A DNA stretch of 64,000 nucleotides from Micromonospora sp. WMMD882 (GTDB lineage Bacteria > Actinomycetota > Actinomycetes > Mycobacteriales > Micromonosporaceae): NCBI RefSeq assembly GCF_027497255.1, contig NZ_CP114903.1, positions 6,302,962 through 6,366,961 of the forward strand, written 5' to 3'. Under the pieces are notes generated by a model. That model made no database searches. It was not told where the DNA came from and saw nothing but the letters and a program-made list of their open reading frames with translations. The position numbers and the translations under genes were made by a program. Positions 38,366 to 46,962 of the stretch are shown in pieces. How positions within the stretch are numbered: position 1 is the first letter of the stretch; each line of letters begins with the position of its first letter.

Positions 38366-39244
38366 ATGACCACCATCATCGACAACTTCCGGTACGAGCG
38401 GGTACGGGTGGCCGACGGCGTGGACCTCAACGTCGCGGTCGGCGGGACCGGCAGCCCCGTCGTGCTGCTGCACGGCTTCCCGCAGACGCACCTCATGTGG
38501 CGGCACGTGGCCGCCGACCTCGCCACCGACCACACGGTGATCTGCCCCGACCTGCGCGGCTACGGCGACAGCGCCAAGCCACCCGCGGCCGACCCGACGG
38601 TGTACGCGAAGCGGACCATGGCCGCCGACGTCGTCACGCTCGCCGCGCAGCTCGGACACGACCGGTTCGCGCTCGCCGGCCACGACCGGGGCGCGCTGGT
38701 CGCGTTCCGGGCCGGCCTGGACCATCCGGCCGCGGTCACCCACCTGGCCTGTCTCGACATCGTGCCCACCCTGGACACCTGGCAGGTGCTCAACGGCGTG
38801 ACGGCGGCCGTCGCGTTCCACATCTTCCTGATGGCGCAGCCGCCGGGGCTGCCCGAGATCATGATCAGCAACAGCGCGGACGCGTTCTTCGGGCACTTCC
38901 TCGACGCCTGGGGCGCCGACCCGGTCGCCGTCCCCGCCGACGTCCGGGCGGAGTACCTACGGGCCTGCGCCACGGCCGTGCCGTCGATCGTGGCGGACTT
39001 CCGGGCGACCGCCGGCATCGACATCGAGCACGACCGGGCGGACCTGGCCGCCGGCAACAGGCTGCGGATGCCGGTCACCGTCGTCCAGCAGGACTGGGGC
39101 GCCCAACTCGGCTACGACGCGTCGGCGGTCTGGCGGGCCTGGGCGCCGGACCTGCGCCACCACCTCGTCACCACGGGCCACTACATGGCCGAGTCCGCGC
39201 CCGCCGACATCGCCCGGATCCTGCGCGAGCTGCTCGCCCGCTGA
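38366..39244 (+). CDS. alpha/beta hydrolase, haloacetate dehalogenase-like
   Basis: 292 residues. VVLLHGFPQTHLMWRHVA is the oxyanion region, and the nucleophile elbow is GHDRGA with Asp in place of Ser, as in haloalkane/haloacetate dehalogenases and epoxide hydrolases. PDLRGYGDSAKP is conserved among fluoroacetate dehalogenases. The base His is in TTGHYMAESAP. It would hydrolyse a C-halogen or epoxide bond through an ester intermediate. It is divergent from the SARP regulator across a 73-base operator region. Confidence 0.85.
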   Translation: MTTIIDNFRYERVRVADGVDLNVAVGGTGSPVVLLHGFPQTHLMWRHVAADLATDHTVICPDLRGYGDSAKPPAADPTVYAKRTMAADVVTLAAQLGHDRFALAGHDRGALVAFRAGLDHPAAVTHLACLDIVPTLDTWQVLNGVTAAVAFHIFLMAQPPGLPEIMISNSADAFFGHFLDAWGADPVAVPADVRAEYLRACATAVPSIVADFRATAGIDIEHDRADLAAGNRLRMPVTVVQQDWGAQLGYDASAVWRAWAPDLRHHLVTTGHYMAESAPADIARILRELLAR

Positions 39245-39321
39245 CCCGTCCACCGTGAGGCCGCCCTGCTCAGCCCGGTCGCCGCCGTCGGGTCGACGGC
39301 CGCGGTGACCGGGCCGGCCCG

Positions 39322-39341
39322 CCCGCCCGGCGCCGGGCGGG
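39322..39341 (+). terminator. 20-bp perfect palindrome after hydrolase gene
   Basis: CCCGCCCGGC joined to its exact complement, 78 bases past the hydrolase stop and 56 bases before the next gene. It has no loop or T-tract. Confidence 0.4.
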
Positions 39342-39396
39342 AGGCATGTCGCGGAGGTGAGCGGGTAGGCCCGGGTACCAGGGAGGGGAGGGTGGT

Positions 39397-40536
39397 ATGG
39401 ACGGGCTGACCATCGGTGTGCTCGGGTCGTACGGCGGACGCAACCTCGGTGACGAGGCCATCCTCACCGGGCTCCTGGCCGACCTGCGAAGTCAGCAGCC
39501 CGACGCGCACGTCGTCGTGTTCTCCCGCAACCCGGACCACACCCGTGCCCACCATCCGGGCGTGGAGGCGGTGCCCTGGGAGGGGGTCAGCCGGGTCGAC
39601 TCGGCCGCTGTCTTCGACCGGTTGGACCTACTCATCCTCGGTGGCGGCGGCATCCTCTACGACCGGGAGGCCCGCCGTTACCTGCGTGTCGTCCGGGTCG
39701 CCCAGGAGCGCGGCCTGCCGCTGCTCACGTACGCGGTGGGCGTCGGGCCGCTCACCGAGGCGGTCGACTGCGAGATGGTACGCGAGACGCTGACCAACGC
39801 GACCGAGGTGACGGTACGCGACGAGGAGTCCCGGGTGGTCCTGGAAGAGGCGGGACTGCTCGCCCCGATCACGGTCACCGCGGATCCGGCGTTCCTGCTG
39901 GAACCGGAGGACTTTCCGACCCAACTCCTCCGCGAGGAGGGCGTGCCGGCCGGTCAACGCCTGGTCGGGATGAGCGTGCGGGAGCCCGGACGGGCCGCCG
40001 AACGGCTGGACGTCGACGCGTACCACCGGCTCCTCGCCCAGGTGGGCGACTTCCTGGTGCACCGGATCGACGCCGACGTGGTCTTCGTCCCGATGGAACG
40101 TGACGACATCCGGCACTCGCACGGGGTGATGTCGCACATGACCGCCGCCGATCGCGGTCGGATCCTGCACGGCGACTACTCGCCCCGGCAGGTGCTGGGG
40201 CTGATGCGCCACTTCGACCTGGCGGTGGGCATGCGGCTGCACTTCCTGATCTTCGCGGCGATGGCGAACCGCCCCTTCCTGCCGCTGCCGTACGCCGGGA
40301 AGGTCTTCGACCTGGCCCAGCGGCTCGGGGTGCCGGCCCTCAAGGGGGTGGCGCGCGAGGTGGAGGGGCCGCTGCTGGCCGAGGTGGACCGCCTGTGGGA
40401 CGAGCGCGACAGCCGCGCCGAGGCGGTCGGACGGCGGGTGGTCGAGCTCTGCGAGCAGGCCCGGGGCACCTCCCGGGTCACCCGTGCGGTCCTGGAGAGC
40501 CTGCACTCCCGCAGCCTGGCCCGGGTCGCCGCCTGA
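39397..40536 (+). CDS. polysaccharide pyruvyl transferase family protein
   Basis: 379 residues. The N-terminal GVLGSYGGRNLGDEAILTGLLADL is the signature opening of the CsaB/WcaK pyruvyl-transferase family. LLILGGGGILYDREARRYLR, TYAVGVGPLT and the C-terminal AVGMRLHFLIFAAMANRPFLPLPY also match. Family members transfer pyruvate from PEP to cell-wall sugars, as in SLH anchoring, or are glycosyltransferase-like. GGGAGGGG precedes ATG 39397. No glycan-assembly genes surround it, so the acceptor is unknown. Confidence 0.87.
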   Translation: MDGLTIGVLGSYGGRNLGDEAILTGLLADLRSQQPDAHVVVFSRNPDHTRAHHPGVEAVPWEGVSRVDSAAVFDRLDLLILGGGGILYDREARRYLRVVRVAQERGLPLLTYAVGVGPLTEAVDCEMVRETLTNATEVTVRDEESRVVLEEAGLLAPITVTADPAFLLEPEDFPTQLLREEGVPAGQRLVGMSVREPGRAAERLDVDAYHRLLAQVGDFLVHRIDADVVFVPMERDDIRHSHGVMSHMTAADRGRILHGDYSPRQVLGLMRHFDLAVGMRLHFLIFAAMANRPFLPLPYAGKVFDLAQRLGVPALKGVAREVEGPLLAEVDRLWDERDSRAEAVGRRVVELCEQARGTSRVTRAVLESLHSRSLARVAA

Positions 40537-40597
40537 CCTGCCCGCGTCGAGCCGACGCCTGCCCGCGTCGAGCCTACGACGGCCGCGGTGCCCGGCC

Positions 40598-40666
40598 GTG
40601 GGACGCGGGCGGGTCAGGTCGTGGGACGCGGGCGGGTCAGGTCGTGGGGCGCGGGTCGGTCAGGTG
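40598..40666. repeat. three tandem copies of a 23-bp unit
   Basis: Units start at 40598, 40621 and 40644. The first two are identical (GTGGGACGCGGGCGGGTCAG plus GTC); the third has four changes and runs 7 bases into the end of the gene at 40660. GACCTGCCCGCGTCGAG just upstream (near 40537) is roughly the inverse of the unit, so hairpins are possible. Confidence 0.75.
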
Positions 40667-40863
40667 GCCGGGCCACGCCAGCAGTACCGCCACCCCGGTT
40701 CGCCCTCAGCAGACTCAAGCTCGTAGATCTCGGCCTCGGCCAGTCCACCCGCTCCGACATGGTGGTGGGTGAGCGGCGGGCGACCGTTCGGGTCCAGCTC
40801 GACGGTGATCGTCTCACCGTCGAAAGTGCCGTCCACCAGGGGAATCTCTGCCGAGGATGCCAT
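40660..40863 (-). CDS. small hypothetical protein (67 aa)
   Basis: A soluble 67-residue acidic protein starting MASSAEIPLVDGTFDGETI, ending GWRYCWRGPAT. CAGGAT lies 6 bases before ATG 40863 on the minus strand, the leaderless pattern. Strand-forming segments (ETITVELDPNGRPP, AEIYELES, WRYCWRG) suggest a small beta fold. Family not recognised. Confidence 0.6.
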   Translation of the reverse strand: MASSAEIPLVDGTFDGETITVELDPNGRPPLTHHHVGAGGLAEAEIYELESAEGEPGWRYCWRGPAT

Positions 40864-41021
40864 GACCCCATCCTGCACCGGCCACGGCCCACCCGCACGG
40901 CGATGGGCCCACGCCGACCGGTGACCAGCACCGCAGGCGGGCCGCACGGGCCGGTGTCCCGGCGGGAAGGCGGCGGAAACCGGCAGGCGCGGCCGGGCCG
41001 TCCGCACGTACGGTCCACCAC

Positions 41022-41687
41022 ATGGCTGACCTCACCGTCGACCCCACGCTCGACCCGACCACCGACCCGACGCTCGACCCGACCACCGACCCGACGCTCG
41101 ACCCGACCATCGACCCGACGCTCGACCCGACCATCGACCCGACGCTCGACCCGACCATCGACCCGACGCTCGACCCGACCATCGACCCGACGCTCGCTCC
41201 GGTGATCGCCCGCACCGGCGACGAGCGGGCCGTGCTGGAGGCCTTTCTCGACCTGCACCGTCAGGTGGTGCTCACGAAACTGCGCGGCCTGGCCGACGCC
41301 GACGCGGCCCGTCGCCTGGTGCCGTCCGACACCACCGTCGCCGGGGTGGTCAAACACCTGACCATGGTCGAGGCGAACTGGTTCCCCCGGCTGCTCGCGC
41401 CCGAGCCCGGCGAGGAGCACCTCACCTCTCCGCAGAGCGGGCAGGAGAGCTGGACGATCCGGGCGGACGACACGGTCGACCGGCTCGCCGCCGGCTACGA
41501 GGCCGCCTGCGCCCGCTCCCGGGCGGTCGCGGCCCGGTTCCCGCTGGACCACGTCGTGTCCCAACCGCAGCTCGACGAGGTGAACCTCCGCTGGATCTAC
41601 GTTCACATGATCGAGGAGACCGCCCGGCACGCCGGTCACGCCGACATCCTGCGCGAGCTGACCGACGGCCAGACCGGCGCAGTCTGA
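41022..41687 (+). CDS. DinB/DUF664 protein with N-terminal DPTx repeat
   Basis: 221 residues. Residues 7-58 are 13 consecutive DPTx tetrads (x = L, T or I). From ~63 the DinB four-helix fold follows: LEAFLDLHRQVVLTKLRGL, GVVKHLTMVEANWFPRLL, and WIYVHMIEETARHAGHADILREL. The usual three metal-ligand His are in VKHL, RHAG and GHAD. DinB-like proteins are metal-dependent thiol or detoxification enzymes. TACGGT 7 bases before ATG 41022 suggests a leaderless mRNA. The repeat is not part of the family fold and probably varies in length between strains. Confidence 0.87.
   Translation: MADLTVDPTLDPTTDPTLDPTTDPTLDPTIDPTLDPTIDPTLDPTIDPTLDPTIDPTLAPVIARTGDERAVLEAFLDLHRQVVLTKLRGLADADAARRLVPSDTTVAGVVKHLTMVEANWFPRLLAPEPGEEHLTSPQSGQESWTIRADDTVDRLAAGYEAACARSRAVAARFPLDHVVSQPQLDEVNLRWIYVHMIEETARHAGHADILRELTDGQTGAV
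41040..41195 (+). repeat. coding tandem repeat, 24-bp period
   Basis: Six and a half near-identical copies of a 24-bp unit (two DPTx tetrads each) in frame inside the DinB gene. Early copies carry ACC and later ones ATC at the variable codon. Near identity at synonymous sites points to recent slippage expansion. Confidence 0.85.
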
Positions 41688-41690
41688 CCC

Positions 41691-41760
41691 AGCCCAGCCC
41701 AGCCCAGCCCAGCCCAGCCCCGCCCAGCCCAGCCCAGCCCCGCCCCGCCCCGCCCCGCCC
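41691..41760. repeat. pentanucleotide tandem repeat (AGCCC/CGCCC) x14
   Basis: Fourteen exact 5-bp units: six AGCCC, one CGCCC, three AGCCC, four CGCCC. It starts 3 bases after the DinB stop codon. Non-coding and C-rich on this strand. Confidence 0.9.
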
Positions 41761-41917
41761 TCCCGGCCCGGTCGCTGGCCCCGTTTCGTCGATAAGGCGG
41801 TGTCCAGGCGTCGTGACACACCGTTTTCGGCGAAGCGGAGTGGATCATGGATGCGTCCCTGGACACCGAGCGCCGGCAGGTCGGCCACGGCGGCGGCGAC
41901 AGCCCGGGCCACCTCAC

Positions 41918-41952
41918 TATCCTGTGCCCGGGGCGTTGACGAGGGGGAGCGT
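41918..41952 (+). promoter_or_regulatory. promoter and ribosome site of the SNF2 operon
   Basis: TATCCT (41918-41923) is a good -10, giving a leader of about 25 bases that includes GAGGGGGAG just before GTG 41953. Confidence 0.5.
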
Positions 41953-44900
41953 GTGCTGGTCGTCCACGGGGTGTGGCTGGTTGACGTCGGGCTCGCCGTC
42001 TGGGCGGAGTCCAGCGCCGCGCCGGCCCGGCCACCGCGTCGGCCCGGCCGGCCACCCCGGGAACGGCCCCACCCGTTCGCCGCCGACCACGCCACGCTGA
42101 CCGCCACCCTCGGCCCGGCCGCCGAACCGGCCACCGCCGGCGCCGTGACGCTCGTCCTGCCCACCCGGGGCGGCGCGCCGCTGGACTCGCCGGAACTCGT
42201 GCGGACCGCCGCCGTGGAACCGCTCCGGGGTCCGGTCACCCTGGCCCGCTGGCGGACGCCCACCCTGACGTACGCCCCGGAGGCGGCCCTCGCCCTGCTC
42301 CGCCGGGGCGTCGACGCCGTCGGTGTGCCCGGGGCCGGTCTGCGGCACCTCGCGGCGATCGCCGAGTTCGCGGGCGAGCTGGTCGCCCGGGGCCGGGTCC
42401 TGCCCGTCGTGCTCGACGACGAGCGGGCGACCCGTCGCGCTGACCGGCCATCCACCAATCACGGCGTCGCCGCCTGGCACCCCCTGCTCACCGGCGTGGA
42501 CGCCGGCTGGGCACGGGCGCTCACCCTGGCGCTGCCCCCGTCGGCGCGGGCCACCGGAGGCGGCGACCCGGCGGCGCCGGCGGACCGCGGGTACGGTCCG
42601 GGCGAGGTGGTCGCCGACGCCCTCGACGCGCTCACCGACGCCGCCGCCCGGGTGGCCCTGGCCGACCTGCGTCTGCCGGGCACCGGTCGCCGTGATCCGG
42701 TCGCCGCCTGGCTCGCGGCGTTGACCGGCTCGCGGGGCGATTTCACCGCCGCTCCGGCCGCGCTGGCCACCCTCCGGGCCGACCTGGACGCCTGGCAGCG
42801 CGACGCCGCCGGCAGCCCGGTCCGGGCGACCTTCCGCCTGGTCGAGCCACCCGCCGACGCCCTCGACCGCTCCGGTGACGCCCTCAACCGTCCCACCGAC
42901 GGCCTGGACCCGTCCGGCGACGGTCCGTCCGGCGACGGTCCGCCGGCTGACGGTCCGGATGAGGGGGACGGGGGCGTCTGGCGGGTGGAGTTCGGGCTCC
43001 AGGCCGCCGACGAGCCGGGGCTGCTGGTGGCCGCCGGGGCGGTCTGGCGGGACCCGACGAGCACGGCCGTGTTCGGTGACCGGTTGGACGCCCCGCAGGA
43101 GACGCTCCTCGCCGAGCTGGGCCGGGCCAGCCGGCTCTGGCCGGAGGTGGACGACGCGCTGCGGGCCGCGACGCCGGAGGCGCTGGAGCTGGACACCGAC
43201 GGCGCTCACCGGTTCCTCCGCGAGGGCGCTCCGGTGCTGCACGCCGCCGGCTTCGGCGTGCTGCTGCCGGGCTGGTGGCAGCGGCCGGCCGCCCGGCTCG
43301 GGGCGCGACTGACCGCCCGCAGCCGGACCGCCCCGGGGACGGTGGCCACCCCGGGCGGGGTCGGCCTGGACGCGCTCGTCGACTACCGGTGGGAGGTGGC
43401 GCTCGGCGACCAGCCGTTGACCGCCGACGAGCTGACCGCCCTGGCGCGGCGGAAGACCCCGCTGGTCCGGCTGCGCGGGCAGTGGGTGGAGCTGGATCCG
43501 AAGCGGCTCGCCGCCGGTCTGCGACTGCTCCGGTCCGGCGGGGAGTTGACCGTCGCGGACCTGCTGCGCCTCGGTCTCGCCGACGACGACGGGCTGCCGG
43601 TGCTGGAGGTGACCGCCGACGGCGCGCTCGGTGACCTGCTCTCCGGGCAGGCCGAGCGGCGGCTCACCCCGTTGGACCCGCCGCCGGGCTTCCGTGGGGC
43701 CCTGCGGCCGTACCAGCGGCGCGGGTTGGCCTGGCTGGTGTTCCTCCAGTCGCTCGGGCTGGGCGGGATCCTCGCCGACGACATGGGGCTGGGCAAGACC
43801 GTGCAACTGCTCGCCCTGCTCGCCGCCGATCCGCCGGAGGCCGGGCCGACGCTGCTGGTCTGCCCGATGTCGCTGGTCGGCAACTGGCAGCGGGAGGCCG
43901 CCCGGTTCACCCCCGGGTTGCGGGCGCACGTGCACCACGGCGCGGACCGGGCGCGCGGCGAGCGGTTCGCCGAGGCCGTCCACGCCGCCGACCTGGTGAT
44001 CACCACCTATTCGGTGGCGGCCCGGGACGCGGTCGCGCTGGCCGGTGTGGACTGGCACCGGGTGGTGGTCGACGAGGCCCAGGCGATCAAGAACGCGGCC
44101 ACCCGACAGGCCGAGGCGGTACGCGTGCTGCCCGCCCGGCACCGGATCGCCGTCACCGGCACGCCTGTGGAGAACCGGCTCGCCGACCTGTGGTCGATCA
44201 TGCAGTTCGCCAATCCGGGGCTGCTCGGCCCGGCGGCGGCCTTCCGCAAGGCGTACGCGGAGCCGATCGAGCGGCACGGCGACGAGGGGGCCGCCGCCCG
44301 ACTGCGCCGGATGACCGGCCCGTTCGTGCTGCGCCGGCTCAAGACCGACTCCTCGATCATCTCCGACCTGCCGGAGAAGCTGGAGATGGAGGTGCTCTGC
44401 AATCTCACCGCCGAGCAGGCCGCGCTCTACCAGGCGGTGGTGGACGACATGCTGACGAGGATCGAGTCCAGTGCCGGAATCGAGCGGCGTGGCCTGGTGC
44501 TGGCCACGATGACCAGGCTGAAGCAGGTCTGCAACCATCCGGCCCAGCTCCTGCGGGACGGCTCGGCGCTGCCCGACCGCTCCGGCAAGCTGGCCCGGCT
44601 GGAGGAGATCCTGGACGAGGTGCTGGCGGCGGGGGAGAAGGCCCTGCTGTTCACCCAGTACGCCGAGTTCGGCGCGATGCTGCGCGGCCACCTCTCCGCC
44701 CGCCTGGGCCGGGAGGTGCTGTTCCTGCACGGCGGGGTGGGCAAGGCGGGACGGGACGAGATGGTTACCGGCTTCCAGGCGCCGGGCGGCCCGTCGGTGT
44801 TCGTCCTCTCCCTCAAGGCCGGCGGCACCGGGCTGACCCTGACCGCCGCCAACCACGTGGTGCACGTGGACCGGTGGTGGAACCCGGCGGTCGAGGACCA

Positions 44901-45120
44901 GGCCACCGACCGGGCGTTCCGGATCGGGCAGCGTCGGCGGGTGCAGGTCCGCAAGTTCGTCTGCGCGGGCACGGTCGAGGAGAAGGTGGCCGCGATGATC
45001 AGCGAGAAACGGGGGCTGGCCGCGAAGGTCGTCGGCAGCGGCGAACAGTGGATCACCGAGCTCTCCACCGGTCAGCTCCGTGAGCTGTTCGCCCTCGACC
45101 CCGGCTCGGTGGTCGGGTGA
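41953..45120 (+). CDS. SNF2-family DEAD/DEAH-box helicase
   Basis: 1055 residues. The N-terminal ~450 residues match the SNF2-associated domain of bacterial HepA/RapA-like proteins; LRPYQRRGLAWLVFLQSLGLGGILADDMGLGKTVQLLALL (Walker A ~609) begins the helicase core. DEAQAIKN (~705), GTPVENRLADLWSIMQF, LLFTQYAEFGAML and QATDRAFRIGQRRRVQV complete the SF2 motifs. It is an ATP-driven double-strand DNA translocase that probably remodels RNA polymerase or nucleoprotein. GTG 45117 of the next gene overlaps its stop, coupling it to a SWIM-domain protein, a pairing conserved in actinobacteria. Confidence 0.93.
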   Translation: MLVVHGVWLVDVGLAVWAESSAAPARPPRRPGRPPRERPHPFAADHATLTATLGPAAEPATAGAVTLVLPTRGGAPLDSPELVRTAAVEPLRGPVTLARWRTPTLTYAPEAALALLRRGVDAVGVPGAGLRHLAAIAEFAGELVARGRVLPVVLDDERATRRADRPSTNHGVAAWHPLLTGVDAGWARALTLALPPSARATGGGDPAAPADRGYGPGEVVADALDALTDAAARVALADLRLPGTGRRDPVAAWLAALTGSRGDFTAAPAALATLRADLDAWQRDAAGSPVRATFRLVEPPADALDRSGDALNRPTDGLDPSGDGPSGDGPPADGPDEGDGGVWRVEFGLQAADEPGLLVAAGAVWRDPTSTAVFGDRLDAPQETLLAELGRASRLWPEVDDALRAATPEALELDTDGAHRFLREGAPVLHAAGFGVLLPGWWQRPAARLGARLTARSRTAPGTVATPGGVGLDALVDYRWEVALGDQPLTADELTALARRKTPLVRLRGQWVELDPKRLAAGLRLLRSGGELTVADLLRLGLADDDGLPVLEVTADGALGDLLSGQAERRLTPLDPPPGFRGALRPYQRRGLAWLVFLQSLGLGGILADDMGLGKTVQLLALLAADPPEAGPTLLVCPMSLVGNWQREAARFTPGLRAHVHHGADRARGERFAEAVHAADLVITTYSVAARDAVALAGVDWHRVVVDEAQAIKNAATRQAEAVRVLPARHRIAVTGTPVENRLADLWSIMQFANPGLLGPAAAFRKAYAEPIERHGDEGAAARLRRMTGPFVLRRLKTDSSIISDLPEKLEMEVLCNLTAEQAALYQAVVDDMLTRIESSAGIERRGLVLATMTRLKQVCNHPAQLLRDGSALPDRSGKLARLEEILDEVLAAGEKALLFTQYAEFGAMLRGHLSARLGREVLFLHGGVGKAGRDEMVTGFQAPGGPSVFVLSLKAGGTGLTLTAANHVVHVDRWWNPAVEDQATDRAFRIGQRRRVQVRKFVCAGTVEEKVAAMISEKRGLAAKVVGSGEQWITELSTGQLRELFALDPGSVVG

Positions 45121-46202
45121 GCGCCACCGACGGCGGCCGGTTCGCCGACTACGGGCGGCCCCGCCGGGTCGAGGGCGGTCTGCGGGCCCGCAGCGCCCGG
45201 GGCGCGATCGGCCGTTCCTGGTGGTCCCGCCGGTTCCTGGAGGTGCTGGAGTCCTTCGCGCTGGGCACCCGGCTGACCCGGGGCCGCGCGTACGCGCGTG
45301 CGGGGCAGGTGCTCGACCTGGCCGTCGCGCCGGGCGTGGTGAGCGCCACCGTGCAGGGCTCCCGTCCGCAGCCGTACCGGGTGCGGGTCGGGTTGACCGC
45401 CTTTCCCGATCCGCTCTGGCGGCGGCTGGAGGAGGACCTGGCAGCGCAGGCGTTCTTCAGCGCCCGGCTGCTCGCCGGTGACCTGCCCGCCGAGCTGGAG
45501 GACCTGTTCGCCGCCGGCGGCGCGCCGCTGTTCCCGTCCGGCGTGGGCGATCTGACGCAGCGCTGTTCGTGCCCGGACTTCGCGGTGCCGTGTAAACATC
45601 TGGCGGCGACCTTCTACCTGCTCGCCGAGGCGTTCGACGCCGACCCGTTCCGGCTGCTGCACTGGCGGGGCCGCAGCCGCGCCGACCTGCTCGACCGGCT
45701 CCGCCTGCTCCGCGCCGGCAACGGCCCGGCGTCGGGCGCCGGGTCCGGACCGGACGCCGCCGGACCGTGGGCGGACACCGACGGACCGCCGACGGAGGCC
45801 GCGCGGTCGTCGACGCGCGTCGCCGGACCGCCGGTGGACGCAGGAAAGCCGTCGGACGCAGGAAAGCCGTCGGACGCCGGAAAGCCGTCGGACGCCGGAA
45901 AGCCGTCGGACGCCGGAACGCTGTCGGACGTCGCCGGGCCACCGGCGGTGGGCGCGGCCCGGGTGCTGGCCGACCTGCCGTCCGCGCCACTGGCCGACCT
46001 GCTGGACCGGTTCTGGCTGCCACCGGTGCCGTTGCCGGACCGGCCACCGACCCTGCCCACCGGTCCGGAGCTGCTGCTACGGCAACTCGGGCCGCCCGGC
46101 AGCGATCTCGGCGGGCCGGGCCTGACCGAACGGCTGCGCCGGGCCTACCAGCGTTTCGCCGCCGCCGACCAGCCCACTGACGACCAGCTCGCCGCCGACT
46201 GA
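45117..46202 (+). CDS. SWIM zinc-finger protein partner of the SNF2 helicase
   Basis: 361 residues. IGRSWWSRRFLEVLESFALGTRLTRGRAYARAGQVLDLAVAPGVVSATVQGSRP is the usual N-terminal region. The SWIM finger CSCPDFAVPCKHLAA (CxCx6CxH) sits at ~151-165 and binds zinc, probably DNA or protein. A low-complexity stretch (~200-275) contains five AGKPSD-type hexapeptide repeats encoded by an 18-bp tandem repeat. The start GTG 45117 overlaps the helicase stop by 4 bases. Confidence 0.9.
   Translation: MSATDGGRFADYGRPRRVEGGLRARSARGAIGRSWWSRRFLEVLESFALGTRLTRGRAYARAGQVLDLAVAPGVVSATVQGSRPQPYRVRVGLTAFPDPLWRRLEEDLAAQAFFSARLLAGDLPAELEDLFAAGGAPLFPSGVGDLTQRCSCPDFAVPCKHLAATFYLLAEAFDADPFRLLHWRGRSRADLLDRLRLLRAGNGPASGAGSGPDAAGPWADTDGPPTEAARSSTRVAGPPVDAGKPSDAGKPSDAGKPSDAGKPSDAGTLSDVAGPPAVGAARVLADLPSAPLADLLDRFWLPPVPLPDRPPTLPTGPELLLRQLGPPGSDLGGPGLTERLRRAYQRFAAADQPTDDQLAAD
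45840..45929 (+). repeat. coding tandem repeat, five 18-bp units
   Basis: Units GCAGGAAAGCCGTCGGAC x2, GCCGGAAAGCCGTCGGAC x2, then a diverged GCCGGAACGCTGTCGGAC. In frame in the SWIM gene, encoding AGKPSD repeats. Confidence 0.85.
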
Positions 46203-46296
46203 CCCGTCGACCAGTCCGCCGCCGACCAGTCTGCCGACGCCGTCGACCGGGCCGCCGCCGACCACCGACCCGTCCTCCGGCGGGCGGTCGGCGGCG

Positions 46297-46554
46297 TCAG
46301 AGCCATCGGCGTCGGTAACGCCACATGAGCCCTGAGTTGACCAGGAGCACCACGGCGCAGACCGCGCCGGCCAACCGTCCGGCGAGCACGGTCGCGGCCG
46401 GCAGCGAGGCCCACAGCACAACCGTCAGCAGCATCAGGTAACGGCCGCGACGGGCCTGTGCCCGCTGGTCGAGCCGGGCGAAGAACTCCGGATCGCTCTC
46501 CCGGAGACGCCTGGTGATCTGTTCGAACCTGCGCTGATCCTCTTTGCTGAGCAT
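46297..46554 (-). CDS. DUF3040 small membrane protein
   Basis: 85 residues starting MLSKEDQRRFEQITRRLRESDPEF, the typical DUF3040 head (a short basic/acidic helix), followed by two membrane helices (LMLLTVVLWASLPAATVLA and LAGAVCAVVLLVNSGLMW) and RYRRRW. The role of the family is unknown. GGGGAAGG lies 9 bases upstream of ATG 46554. It is divergent from the DUF1800 operon across a 408-base gap. Confidence 0.85.
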   Translation of the reverse strand: MLSKEDQRRFEQITRRLRESDPEFFARLDQRAQARRGRYLMLLTVVLWASLPAATVLAGRLAGAVCAVVLLVNSGLMWRYRRRWL

Positions 46555-46962
46555 GGCGGTGCCTTCCCCTCACGCGTTCAGCGGTTCGGCGGCATACCCG
46601 CTGGGGTGGCGGCTCACGCCCCTGGTGCTGCTTCTTTGCCGGCTTAGTGAAACCTTAAGTTTCACTGTGCCCGGGAAGCTGCCGTTCCGGGTCGGGGAAT
46701 GACCGGACGTCACCTTTCCGACGTCGACGGACGTGTCTGCCCTGCTCCGGGCGTCCACCCGCGATCCGACGGGCGCGGCTGGCCGTCGGGGCGGCCTGAG
46801 CGGTGTCTTAAGTGCCCCGACGCCCGCCGTTCGACCTGCTTGAAGGCGGTCTACCGCTTGGTTACCTTGCCGTAGCACCCAACCAGGAAACAGCGCCCGC
46901 ACCTGTACGGACTCCACACCGGCGGGTCGTGACGGCGCTTGACGCAGAAGACGGATTGGTAC
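46555..46962. promoter_or_regulatory. divergent control region with AGTGAAAC dyad and sigma-A-type promoter
   Basis: No gene lies in these 408 bases. AGTGAAAC-CTTAA-GTTTCACT (46646-46666) is a perfect 8-bp-arm inverted repeat, a candidate operator. TTGAAG (46840-46845), 17 bases, then TACCTT (46863-46868) is a good promoter for the operon starting at 46963, giving an ~85-base leader. Confidence 0.55.

Noticed and set aside
41691..41760. CRISPR-like array
   Set aside because: Units are 5 bp with no spacers; the same reasoning excludes the 7-, 18-, 23- and 24-bp arrays. No cas genes are in the window.
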